Positions 52,226 through 63,421 of a stretch of 64,000 nucleotides of DNA are shown one piece after another; position 1 is the first letter of the stretch; the number at the start of each line of letters is the position of its first letter. Source of the stretch: Agapanthus africanus (taxonomy: Eukaryota; Streptophyta; Magnoliopsida; Asparagales; Amaryllidaceae). The stretch lies in NCBI GenBank assembly GCA_030015575.1, contig JASDDO010000001.1, forward strand, positions 515,339,772 through 515,403,771. The letters run 5' to 3'. The notes under the pieces are model-generated. The model searched no databases, was not told where the DNA came from, and was given only the letters and a program-made list of their open reading frames with translations. The position numbers and the translations under genes are program-made.

Positions 52226-55095
52226 TGTCATACCCCGCTTCCCGGTATACGGGCAGAGGACGTGACGATGCCGCTACGTGTTTACTCTGAAGCAAACATG
52301 CTAAGCGTATCTAAGCAATATAAAGAAAGGTACACAATAGACAAATGTAATGAAACAACAACTTTATTTATTAACATTCTTTTATACAATGCATGGAAAA
52401 GTAAATACAACTGAATGAAAGCAATGCCTAAACAGTGGCATAACAGAAATGAAAATAACTGAAATAAAAATATGTACAATGAAGCTAACTAGGTCGTAGG
52501 CAAGCTGAATCAAGTCCTCGCTGATAGGCTCAATCTCCTGAGTGTCCAGATCACCTGACAACATTTCAAAGAAGAAAGAGAAGGAATGTCGTCAGCGAAC
52601 AATCGCTCGGTAAGTCCCAAAGATAAGGGAGAAATAGAATAGACAGAGAGAGGAAATAGCTTTTAAAGTTGTATTATATGGTTAACGATGTTGTTTGTAG
52701 CTTGGTACAGAAGGATACCAGTGTATACGAGAGGAGTCTCACTTGCCCCGGAGACTAAGGTATCAGGACCTCAAGGAACCGTTTATGCCACGGTACAACA
52801 GCAATGGAATACAAGTTAGGTGTCTTATGGTTGCAGCCTCATGCCACTTCTAACACCTTCCGTACCAATCTATCCCTTAAACCCAGCGGTGTCTTGATTG
52901 TATTGTTTGTATTGTATTGCAACTTGTATTGTCTTGTAATATAGATTGTATAATGGGATGACTTGCCGAAACCATGATATCAGTAAATGGATGTAAGTGG
53001 AGAAATGTAAATGGAAGTATATCCATAGTTCGGTTCAGTCAATACAGATTGAATAAATTGAATATATGTATTCATGGATTCATGTTGGTTTATAGATTGT
53101 ACTTGAATCATATTCAAGTCAGATTATTATAATAATAAGACTCAGTCTGAGTCAGAACAATTAGAAAAGAAATTGAAGTCATGATTATTCTGATATTATC
53201 GATAGCCGCTGCACATGGGCGGCAGGATTTGTGTCTTTTCCAAAGACGATTACCGTGTTGATAACACCGTTTGTTAAGTTGTCTAGCTTAAATAGGAAAA
53301 CACCCACTTCTCCGACTCCTTGAGGCTCAAGAGATTGGTCCAGCTTAAACCTATATTTACTAGGGTCCTTAGGGTAATTTATAGAACTTGAGGGGGTTTT
53401 ATGTAAAAATACTTTTGTATAATTTTCAAAATACATCCCAAGTATTTAATTATCGTATTTAGAGTTTTCATAGATGTAGATTTTATATTTGTGATATTTC
53501 TAGTGAAGATAACCTAATTTCATAATATAGGGTATTTAATTGTAATATTGAACTTGTGTGGAATTCATGGTATTTTAATGTACAGTGATTCTTGTGATTT
53601 TAGAAAAAGTTGGAATATTTATATTATCACAAAATAGATATTTTAATGATATATATTTATATATTTATATAAAAATAATTTTAATATATATTATATTTCT
53701 AGAAATCTCATTTTCTTAAGATATTTGTATTTTAAATCTCTCGAGACCGAATGCTCCTTGCAGAGGTCTGCATCTCGCACTACTAAGCCCAGGGATATGC
53801 GATAATCCGGACCATCCCATTCGGGTTCCCCAAAATGAGTTGTATCGGTGCTTTACAAAGATTTATAAAAAATACTTAATCTTATAGGAAACGGTTTTAA
53901 TAGTTAGTGGTATTTATATGTAAAGTTTCGTTTTCCCGTATTCTATGTTCCCGAAAGGTATCGTGCTATGTTGCATATGAGTGTTGTGAAGAGGTAGGTC
54001 ATTACCTCATGATCTATTTAAAGGTATAGCAAGATTGCGATGTTTAAATGTCGAAATTAAATTACATGGTATTTTAGTGAAAAAGTACGATAAAAATTGC
54101 AATATGAAATCTTTTGCTATGAAACTTGTTCATGATATTTTGTTAATGATTAATAGTCAAGATCTAAGAGTTTAATATGGTTGTGTTAAGGAAAATTGAA
54201 CTTTATAACGGAAACCGAATCGGAAGTCGGATTTAACTCCGCTTCCGTCGGGTTTTAATAAAAGAAGTTTTTAAAATAGATTAGAGAGGAGAGAGGTGGG
54301 ACTTACTGGCTTAGAGTAAAGAGAAGAGGGAGAGAAGGAAGTAGAATTTGGCGATGCGTCGTTTCGCCGCCGGAAGCTCCTAGAATTCTCGTCGGAAATT
54401 CACCGGAGTTTCGCCCTTTGCTAACTTCACTTGTAAACAAAATTCTAGAGAGTTTTCTTGAGAGTTTTGGACAGAATTTGTGAGTGAGGGGGGGTGTTTA
54501 GGTGTGATATTTATAGGATAAAACTAGGGTTAGGGTAGGTGAAAGGGTGAGAAGAAAATGTATTAAAATGTATTAAAAAATAGGTTAATGGGGGGTTTTA
54601 ATGTCTCTGTTACCGTGCAGAGAAATTAAAGTATACATGGGTTATTAGAATACAATAAGGCAGAATTTTCATGAAGGCAAATCGGTGATCCGACCGAGTT
54701 CGGCCGGCGGCGGTGGGCCGATTCGGCCGAGTTGCCTGCCCTAATCGGCCGAGTCGGGCCGGGGCTCGCTGCCACGTGTCCCTCGTCTCTTGGTGTAGCC
54801 CCTGAAACAGTTTGTTTTATATGTGTAGTGGGGTTTTTACGAGTTATGCACGTGTAGACCTTTGGACTTATAAAAATTTAAAAGAAAACAATATTAAAAA
54901 TAACGTGGGGGATGGGATTTGAACTCTGGTGCTTTGTAACAGTAGTGCAAGGTTTTACCAATGAGTTACAAGCTCCTTCTTGTTATTATAAAGGCAAAAC
55001 AAACTTATAAGTTGTGCTCAGGCAAAAATACCCCTTTCTGTATTTTTGAAAAAAAAATTGTACAGAAAGTTGTACAGAAAGTTAGGGTTGTTACA
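52226..55095 (-). mobile_element. 3' LTR of TR-GAG2 (2870 bp)
   Basis: The longer of the two LTRs. It holds about 380 bp (roughly 53835-54195) that the other copy lacks. Short frames such as 52282-52479 and 53185-53436 recur in the other LTR and have no known motif. Confidence 0.92.
54908..54975 (-). other. tRNA-like sequence with A and B boxes in the left TR-GAG2 LTR
   Basis: On the minus strand GGAGCTTGTAACTCATTGGT...GTTCAAATCCCATCCCC. It contains an A-box-like TAACTCATTGG (54958-54968 region) and a B-box GTTCAAATCC (54915-54924), at roughly tRNA spacing. The right LTR has the same at 58961-59028 with a perfect A box (TAGCTCATTGG). The T stem and acceptor do not pair well, so it is tRNA-derived or tRNA-like rather than a functional tRNA gene. 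Confidence 0.5.
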
Positions 55096-55120
55096 TTCTA
55101 CCCTCCTTATAAAAATTTCG
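55096..55120 (-). other. Polypurine tract of TR-GAG2
   Basis: Minus strand TTATAAGGAGGGTAGAA next to the LTR start TGTAACAACC. Confidence 0.65.
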
Positions 55121-55262
55121 TCATCGAAATTTGTAAAAGGAAAGTGTAACAGTTTCAAAGAAAGTATGGTGACTGAAGTACTGATGGTGTATGATAAATA
55201 GCAAAGTGATACCAGGGTTTCAAAAGGTTTGAAGAGAATTACCAGGGTTATCCTGGCCAACC

Positions 55263-56450
55263 GTCTCAGCCTCTACGGCCGCCAAATTGTAAGCTTGGTT
55301 TCTCGGCATATTTCTTCGTGCATGTTGGTACATCGCTGGTTGTCGAGGTAAAGGTGGTCCACGTGGAGGTGGTGCTGGGAATGCAGGACGAGTTGCAGGT
55401 GCCGCTGCGGGTAGTTGGTGGGTGTCTGAGCTGAGTTGTATCTATATAGACAGGTCTCAATTCTATGATTGGACGTGCCACAAACTAGGCACAGGCCTTT
55501 TGCGTGCCTACAGTCCTTTATCAAATGTCCATCTCTCTTGCAATGGAAACTGAAATCTGGTCTTGGCTAGTTATTAGGTTCTTCAGTTCTTCTGGGTTCA
55601 AACGATGGCCTAGAAGAGGCTCCTCCCGCCATTTGAGTGGCAGGGCGTTTAAAACCGGCAGATTGAGGTCTGTCCTTCCTCTTTACTACTGCCTCATATC
55701 TTCGGGCAGCCTTCAAAGCTAAATCATGGGTTGGGAAATCCCCTGTAGCTAGAGCGGCTTGGATTTCCGGGTCCAACCCTTGCTGAAATCTTCTAGCCCT
55801 GATCTCAGCAGTCGGTATGAGATGGGCCACAAACCTGTTATGGTCTTGTGTTAGCTGTGTAGTATATGATATATTAAAGAGTCGAATTATTGAGACATAT
55901 CTTACCGACTGAGCATGGTGAACTCAACGTCATACTCATCTACTGACTTGGTCTACATTGAACCTTGTTGCAGATGGATGAACTGTTGTTCCATGTCGAA
56001 CCTGGCAGTCTCAGGGAAGTACTTTGCATCGAACATGTTGCAGAAAGTCTTCCATTCGATAGGTTGTTCAAGACAGCTTTCTTCCGCCTTCCACCAGTTC
56101 CGTGCATTGTCCGTGAGTTGTAACTTCGCAACACGGACCCAAGCTATCTCTGGCACTTGTGCTGCCGCCATATCATCTTCGATACTTTGAGCCCATTCCT
56201 CAGCTTCCAATAGGCTTCCCTTTCCTGAGAACTGTTTGGGGTGCAAGGCCCTAAATTGGTTCACCCCAGGTGCTTCTGCCTCGGGACGGTTCAAGAGAAT
56301 AGCAGTCTACTGCTGCTGTCCTTCCAGGAGACTACGAAGTGCCTCAAGCAGAACCGTCTGCTTGTTGATCGGAGCAGCTACGGCAGGTGTAATTTGTAGT
56401 GGTGATGGAGTGTTGTTGAAGTTGGTGCTGGTGTTGTTCGGGGAATCCAT
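55263..56450 (-). pseudogene. gag: gag remnant of TR-GAG2
   Basis: Starts MDSPNNTSTN at 56450. A TAG interrupts after LLEGQQQ. The capsid-type region reads VNQFRALHPKQFSGKGSLLEAEEWAQSIEDD...ARNWWKAEE...FDAKYFPETARFDMEQQFIHLQQGSM, then further stops. HLIPTAEIRARRFQQGLDPEI...ALKAARRYEAVV (55830-55700) resembles the chromovirus gag C-terminal half. Two knuckles close the gene: a damaged one (FHCKRDGHLIKDC, first cysteine lost) and an intact C-x2-C-x4-H-x4-C (CLVCGTSNHRIETC). The polypurine tract follows within about 170 bp, so protease and pol are entirely absent. Confidence 0.88.
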
Positions 56451-56654
56451 AACCTTGAATGAAAAATTTAGGTTAGGACAGATTCAAAGTATATGATTCA
56501 AAGAATATGAAATAATAAGATTCAAGGAGTATGGATTGTAAAGAATGTTTTAGTTGCCGGTTCTTGTGTTATATTACTTAGGTTGTTCACGCAGAACAGA
56601 ACTGTATGATAGGGTTTTATACAGCTCTGTCATGCATGGGCCACCAACAAAACC

Positions 56655-59145
56655 TGTCACGCCCTGCTTCCCGGTATACGGGCAGAGGACGCGACGAGGC
56701 CGCTACGTGTTTACTCTGAAGCAAACACGCTAAGCATATCTAAGCAATATAAAGAAAGGTACACAAGAGACAAATGTAATGAAACAACAACTTTATTTAT
56801 TAATATTCTTTTGTACAATGTATGGAAAAGTAAATACAACCGAATGAAAGCAATGCCTAAACAGTGGAATAACAGAAATGAAAAGAACTAAAATAAAAAT
56901 ATGTACAATGAAGCTAAAACTCTGGGTCGTAGGCAAGCTGATCCAAGTCCTCGCTGATAGGCTCGATCTCCTGAGTGTCCAGATCATCTGACAACATTCC
57001 AAAGAAGAAAGAGAAGGAATGTCGTTAGCGAACAATCGCTCGATAAGTCCCAAAGATAAGGGAGAAATAGAATAGACAGAGAGAGGAAATAGCTTTTAAA
57101 GTTGTATTATATAGTTAACGATGTTGTTTGTAGGTTAGTACAGAAGGATACCAGTGTAGACGAGAGGAGTTTCACTTGTTCCGGAGACTAAGGTATTAGG
57201 AACTCAAGGAACCGTTTATGCCACGGTACAACAGCAATGGAATACAGGTTAGGTGTCTTATGGTTGCAGTCTCGTGCCACTTCTAACACCTTCCGTACTA
57301 ATCTACCCCTTAAACCCCGCGGTGTCTTGATTGTATTGTTTGTATTGTATTGCAACTTGTATTGTCTTGTAATATAGATTGTATAATGGGATGACTTGCT
57401 GAAACCATGATATCAGTAAATGGATGTAACTGGAGAAATGTAAATGGAAGTATATCCATGGTTCGGTTCGGTCAATACAGATTGAATAGATTGAATATAT
57501 GTATTCATGGATTCATGTTGGTTTATAGATTGTACTTGAATCATATTCAAGTCAGATTTTTATAATAATGTGACTCAGTCTGAGTCAGAACAATTAGAAA
57601 AGAAATTGAAGTCCTGATTGTTTTGATATTATCGATAACCGCTGCACATGGGCGGCAGCATTTATGTCTTTTTCAAAGACGATTACCGTGTTGATAACAC
57701 CATTTGTTAAGTTGTCTACCTTAAATAGGCAAGCACCCACTTCTCCGGCTCCCTGAGCCTCAAGAGATTGGTCCCGGTTAAACCTATATTTACTAGGGTC
57801 CTTAGGGTAATTTATAGAACTTGAGGGGGTTTTATGTAAAAACACTTTTGTATAATTTTCAAAATACACCCCAAGTATTTAATTATCTTCTTTAGAGTTT
57901 TCATAGATGTAGATTTTATATTTGTGATATTTCTAGTGAAGATAACCTAATTTCATAATATAGGGTATTTAATTGTAATATTGAACTTGTATGGAACTCA
58001 TGATATTTTAATGTACAGTGATTCTTATGATTTTAGAAAAAGTTGGAATATTTATATTATCACAAAAATAGATATTTTAATGATATATATTTATATAAAA
58101 ATAATTTTAATATATATTATATTTCTAGAAATCTCATTTTCTTAAGATATTTGTATTTTAAATCTCTCGAGACCGAATGCTCCTTGCGGAGGTCTGCATC
58201 TCGCACTACTAAGGCCAGGGATATGTGATAATCCGCACCATCCTAGTCGGATTCCCCAAAATGGGTTGTACTTTTTAAGGAAAATTGAACTTTTTAACGG
58301 AAACCGAATCGGAAGTCGGATTTAACTCCGCTTCCGTCGGGTTTTAATAAAAGAAGTTTTAAGAATAGATTAGAGAGGAGGGGGTGGGACTTACTAGCTT
58401 AGAGTCAAGAGAAGAGGGAGAGAAGGAAATAAGATTTGCCGGTGCGTCGTTTCGTCGCCGGAAGCTCCTAGAGTTGTTGTCGGAAATTCGTCGGAGTTTC
58501 GCCCTTTGCTAACTCCACTTGTACACAAAATTCTATTTCTTGAGAGTTTTGGACAGAATTTATGAGTGAGGGGTGTGTGTTTAGGTGTGATATTTATAGG
58601 ATAAAACTAGGGTTAGGGTAGGTGAAAGGGTGAGAAGAAAATGTATTAAAAAATATGTTAATTGGGGTTTTTAATGTCTCTGTTACTGTGCCGAGAAATT
58701 AAAGTATATAGGGGTTATTAGAATACAAAAAGACAGAACTTTCATGAAGGCAACTCGGCGATCCGACCGAGTTCGGCCGGCGGCGGCGGGCCGACTCGTC
58801 CGAGTCGGGTCGGGGCCCGCCGCCACGTGTCCCTCGTCTCTTGGTGTAGCCTCTGAGACAGTTTGTTTTATATGTATAGTGAGGTTTTTAAGAGTTATGC
58901 ACGTGTAGACCCTTGGACTTCTAAAAATTTAAAAGAAAACAATATTAAAAATAATGTGGGGGATGGGATTTGAACTCTGGTGCTTTGTAACAGCAGTGCA
59001 AGGTCTTACCAATGAGCTACAAGCTCCTTCTTGCTATTAAAAAAGCAAAACAAACTTATAAATTGTTCTCAGGCAAAAATACCTCTTTCTGTATTTTTGA
59101 AAAAAAATTGTACAGAAAGTTGTACAGAAAGTTAGGGTTGTTACA
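56655..59145 (-). mobile_element. 5' LTR of TR-GAG2 (2491 bp)
   Basis: Co-linear with 52226-55095 except for the missing block between CCCCAAAATGGGTTGTA and AAGGAAAATTGAAC (near 58275). Point differences are moderate. Confidence 0.92.
58961..59028 (-). other. tRNA-like sequence with A and B boxes in the right TR-GAG2 LTR
   Basis: Minus-strand TAGCTCATTGG (A box) and GTTCAAATCC (B box), in the order and spacing of a tRNA gene. Second copy of the feature at 54908-54975. Confidence 0.5.
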
Positions 59146-60890
59146 AGGCTACCCGTTAGGGATGGACCGCGCAGGGAAGCTGCTCGGTTGCCTCGAGAGA
59201 AGAGTTTCGATCCATAGTGTTGTTGGGTAGGAAGCCACCCACTGCGGATGGCCAGCAGGGAATTGCTCGGCGTCCTCTTGATGAGGGCTTTTGATCCTTA
59301 GCGTTGATAGGTAGGAAGCTACCCGCTAGGGATAGACCGGGTAGAGAAGCTGCTCAGTGGCCTCGAGAGAAGGGCTTCGATCCACATCGTTGTTGGGCAG
59401 TAAGCTACCCACTGCGGATGGCCAGCAGGAAATTGCTCGGCGGTCTCGTGATGAGGGCTTTTGATCCTTAACGTTGTTAGGCAGGAGGGTACCCAATAGG
59501 GATGGTTCAAGCAGGAAATTACTTGGCCGCCTCTATTGGAGGGCTTCAGGTCCTTAGCGTGGATGGGTAGGAAGCTACCCTCTAGGGATGGACCGAGCAG
59601 GAAAGCTGCTCGGTGGCCTCGAGAGGAAGGCTTTAGATCCTTAGCGTAGATAGGTAGGAAACTACCCGCTAGGGATGGTCCGGGTAGGGAAGCTGCTCGG
59701 TGGTTTCGAGAGGAGGGCTTTAGATCCTTAGCCTAGATGGGTAGGAGGCTACCCGCTAGGGATCGACCGGGCAGGAAAGTTGCTCGGTTGCCTCATGAGG
59801 AGGGCTTTAGATCCTTAGCGTAGATGGGTAGGAAGCTACCCGCTAGGGATGGAACGAGTAGGGAAGCTGCTCGGTGGCCTCGAGAGGAGGGCTTCGATCC
59901 ACAGCGTTGTTGGGCAGGAAGCTACCCACTGCGGATGGCCTGCAGGAAATTGCTCGACGGCCTTATGATGACGGTTTCGATCCCCGGCATTATTGGGCAA
60001 GAAGCTACCCACTGCGGATGAACCGAGCAGGAAGCTGCTCGGTCGCCTCGTAAGGAGGGCTCTAGATCTTTAGCATAGATGGGTAGGAAGCTACCCGATA
60101 AGCATGGACCGGGCAGGGAAGCTGCTCGGTGGTCTCGAGAGGAGGGCTTTAGATTCTTAGCGTAGATGGGTAGGAAGCTATCTGCTAGGGATGGACCGAG
60201 CAAGGAAGCTGCTCGGTGGCCTCGAAAGAAGGGCTTTCGATCCTTAGCGTAGATGGGTAGGAAGCTACCCGCTAAGGATGGACCGGGCAGGGAGGCTGCT
60301 CGGTGGCCTTAAGAGGAGGGCTTCGATCCACAGCGTTGTTGGACAGGAAGCTACCCAATGCGGATGGCCAGCAGAAAATTGCTCGGCGGCCTTGTGATGA
60401 GAGCTTCGATCCACAACATTGTTGGGCGAAAGCTACCCACTGTGGATGAACCGAGCAGGAAGCTGCTCGGTCGCCTCGTAAGGAGGGCTCTAGATTTTTA
60501 GCGTAGATGGGTAGGAAGCTACCCGTTAGGGATGGACCGGACATGGAAGCTGCTCGGTGGCCTCAAGAGGAAGGCTTTAGATCCTTAGCGTAGATGGGTA
60601 GGAAGCTACCCACTAGGGATGGACTGGACAGGGAAGCTTCTCGTCCTCCTCGCGAGGAGGGCTTTTGATCCTTAGCGTAGATGGGTAGGAAGCTACCCGC
60701 TAGGGATGGACCGGACAGGAAAGCTGCTCGGTGGTCTCGAGAGGAAGGCTTCGATCTACAACGTTGTTGGGCAGGAAGCTACCCACTGTGGATGGCCAGC
60801 AGGAAATTGCTCGGCGGCCTTGTGATGAGGGCTTTTGATCCTTAGCGTTGTTGGGCAGAAGGCTACCCGCTAGGGATGGTTTGAATAAGA
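59146..60890. repeat. Hairpin tandem array of element B, right part
   Basis: Continuation of 50490-52225 after TR-GAG2 is removed; the unit split by the insertion rejoins at AGGCTACCCG. Same 87-bp units and GAAG-loop hairpins. GATCCTTAGCG-type and GATCCACAGCG-type units alternate irregularly. Confidence 0.93.
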
Positions 60891-61073
60891 AAGCTCTTTT
60901 TATCCCCTCAGTATATTTTACACAATTTTTAAAACAAATCTAGGGGTCTCGGAACCGAGAAAAGAAACAAGAGTTGTGCAAAAGGTCTCCTTCATGAGAG
61001 GACCTTGCTCAGGAGATTTAATTCAATGTCAATAAGAATTACATTGTTTCAAAAGAAGAAGACACATTTTTAT
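60891..61073. other. Spacer between array and gag of element B
   Basis: Non-coding. It contains minus-strand AATAAA runs (61068-61085) that could end a gag transcript. No counterpart of A's small antisense ORF is seen. Confidence 0.5.
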
Positions 61074-61342
61074 TTATTTATTTATACAACTTGAGCTTTT
61101 CAGCGTTGTAAGGCCGGGGCGACGATCTCCCCCGCTTTCCTGAACTTGATCTGAGGTAACAGCCATGATGTGGCCGATCGTTAATTCCCCGTGGGCGATC
61201 GGGTCTCTTTGTTCTCGTTCCGCCGGCCGTTTGTCCCTTAGGTACTTCGCCAAGTGGCCAGAGCGGATCAACTCCTCAATGTAGTCGCGGAGTTGTTTGC
61301 AGTTCTCGGTCGGGTGCCATTGCTTCCTATGGAAGGCGCAGT
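61074..61342 (-). pseudogene. gag: gag tail of element B, cut by an LTR at 61343
   Basis: Minus-strand frame with a knuckle-like RKQWHPTENCKQLRDY, EELIRSGHLAKYLRDKRPAE and HGELTIGHIMAV. It parallels A's IEELIRSGHFAAYLRDKRQAD and ELTIGQIMVV. The rest of gag is displaced beyond the window by the next insertion. Confidence 0.8.
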
Positions 61343-62680
61343 TGTCACGCCCCGCTTCCCAAAAGAAGGAGAAGGATGACGTGGCATGGTCCGCAACCTA
61401 ACTGTATTGAAGGTGGTCTATTCAATACAGTTACGTTAAGCGTATGAATATTTAACATGCAGGATGTGTACCAAAACAAAAATAATAAAAGCGAAATGCA
61501 TTTATTTCCATTAACCAAACTTTATTACATCCCAAAAGAAAGAGTACAATAAACTAAGTAGTTTAATTACATCAAATGAGAAACGAAAGCCCTAAACATG
61601 TGGGCAACAACAAAAATTAAATCTAACTAATCTTCCATCGTCCAATCTGCATAATCTTCATAAGTTGGCTTCACACCTTGATCTTCGCTGTAATACTCAT
61701 TCTTATCTGACGGACATTCCAAAGATAGAGGAAGAAAAGGAAGGCCCGTCAGCGAGTTATACTCGGGTAGGATTGCCTCATAAGAAAGTAAAGGTATAGA
61801 AACGAACAGGTGTATAATGAATATGATGTACATGTGTATAAAGGTATGAGGTTATATACAAATTAGATATGAGAATATGAGTAGGTTGTGTGAGATATAT
61901 GTTTGGTAAAGGTTCAAGTCAAGTCAAACGGATATTCAGTCTAAGAGTTAGATCAGGTTAAACAAGGTGTGTATAGATGGAATTGATGGGTGAACATACT
62001 CGTATCCTTGAGGTATCCCATGACTAGATGGAAGCAGTATGAGCTGGTGCTCGTGCCTGGGATGGCAATTAATGTGGTAGCGTGAACATCCCCGAAAGGT
62101 GTCCCATGACTACGATGGAGCTTGGTCTAGCGTGAATATCACTCAAGTGCACATGTATTACCACCCTTCAGTTCCATAATAAACAACAAGTCTAAACTGG
62201 TAAAATATCCACATCCAAGATACTGAATAACTCGTGTCTCATGAAGAAAGGTAGATAAGGTAACAGGTAGGTATATCACATGATGTGGGTTTAGTGTTGA
62301 GTATCAATAGGTATTGTAAACGTTTTAGTTTGTTTAACAAGGGTTCGGATACTCGCGATTATTCCGTTGTGGCCACGGAACAACAACTGGGGAAATGAAA
62401 TGTACCGTTTCACTTTCCAGGATCATGATCGAGTAGTAGGGGAATCCGAGTTCTGAATTTCCTTGCCTAATCAAACTACCCATCCCCGTGGTTCAGTATA
62501 AAGGTTTTAACGAATTAGAGTTAGTGCGTATACCTCTAGGCATGGAATTTCCACATTGTATAGTCGTCCACATTTTGGACTGTTCACCCGGAATATCGGG
62601 ATCTTCATATTTGTATAGTCGTCCACACTTTGGACTGTTCACCCGAAATATCGGGATCTTCATATTTGTATAGTCGTCCA
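61343..62680 (-). mobile_element. Start of another Ty3-like LTR inserted in element B
   Basis: TGTCACGCCCCGCTTCCC at 61343 equals the LTR end of the TR-GAG2 type in sequence style, but the rest differs, so it is a related family. The other end is not seen before a further insertion at 62681. No coding region recognised. Confidence 0.6.
62556..62680. repeat. 55-bp tandem repeat
   Basis: TAGTCGTCCA anchors at 62561, 62616 and 62671, exactly 55 bp apart: two full units and a partial one. Each carries CCCGGAATATCGGG, an inverted repeat in which one copy reads CCCGAAATATCGGG. Confidence 0.9.
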
Positions 62681-63421
62681 TGTTGGGGTAAAAATTTACA
62701 CCCCGGTTGACCAGGTCAAAATCAAAGTCAACCCAAGCCAGGTGGGCCCAAGCCCAGGTCAAGCGGGCCCATGCCCAAGTCGAGCCCGCGGCCAGCCTCT
62801 CCGTGCCAATAACAAAATCATGTAACAAATAATTTTTATGTAATTTTTGTGCATGAATGTATGCAAAAGGGGCATAAAGCCAAATTTTTGTAAGCCCATG
62901 GCTTATGTGCAAAATGAAAAGGTACATGAGCCATGGGATAGGCAAAATGCCATTTTGCAAAGCCCAAGGGGCTATATGTAAATATGTAAGCCTATATAAG
63001 GCAACATGATGAATATTAAAAAAAAAGACAACTTTTCATTCCCCCAAAATCTAGGGTTCTTTGTGCCTCCTGCTCCTTCTCTAAGGTTCTAAACCTTCTC
63101 ATTTCTTTTGAATTAAATCAAGAGTTTTACTCTTTCTTTTCCAAAACTAAGTAGTTTTCCACCACAAAACCCACAAAGGGGAACTCAGATCTCCCGTTAG
63201 ATCTCGGAAAGGAGAGATTTTTAGATCTCACATCTCTTGATCATCAAGATCCAGCCAACAGAGGAGAAAGAGGAAGAATCCCTTTCATCAACCAAAACAT
63301 TTTAGGAGTTTAACTCCATATATTTACATAGATATATATATATATATATATACATAATAATAAATATCTTCTTTCTGAAGCATAGCTTCTGATTCTGGGA
63401 CTAAAAGTCCCTTTGTCTCGC
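62681..63421 (+). mobile_element. Ogre/Tat-like LTR, plus orientation, continuing past the window
   Basis: Starts TGTTGGGGTAAAAATTTACA, like the remnant at 3284. A TATA box GCCTATATAAGGC lies at 62990-63002 and is followed by a pyrimidine-rich leader with palindromes (GGAGTTTAACTCC near 63305). An AT microsatellite sits at about 63331-63352. The 59-bp array follows on the right and may be part of the same LTR. Confidence 0.6.

Larger units (their letters stand above)
52221..59150 (-). mobile_element. TR-GAG2: second gag-only LTR element, inside B's array
   Basis: AGGCT duplications at 52221-52225 and 59146-59150. LTRs at 52226-55095 and 56655-59145 run TGTCA(T/C)(A/G)CCC(C/T)GCTTCCC to GGGTTGTTACA. 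The 1.56-kb interior encodes only a broken gag on the minus strand. The minus-strand start TGTAACA and the gag type point to a chromovirus-like Ty3 relative, a different lineage from TR-GAG1. No pol. Confidence 0.92.

Noticed and set aside
54908-54975. Functional tRNA gene
   Set aside because: A and B boxes are present, but T-stem and acceptor pairing are poor. Kept only as a tRNA-like element.
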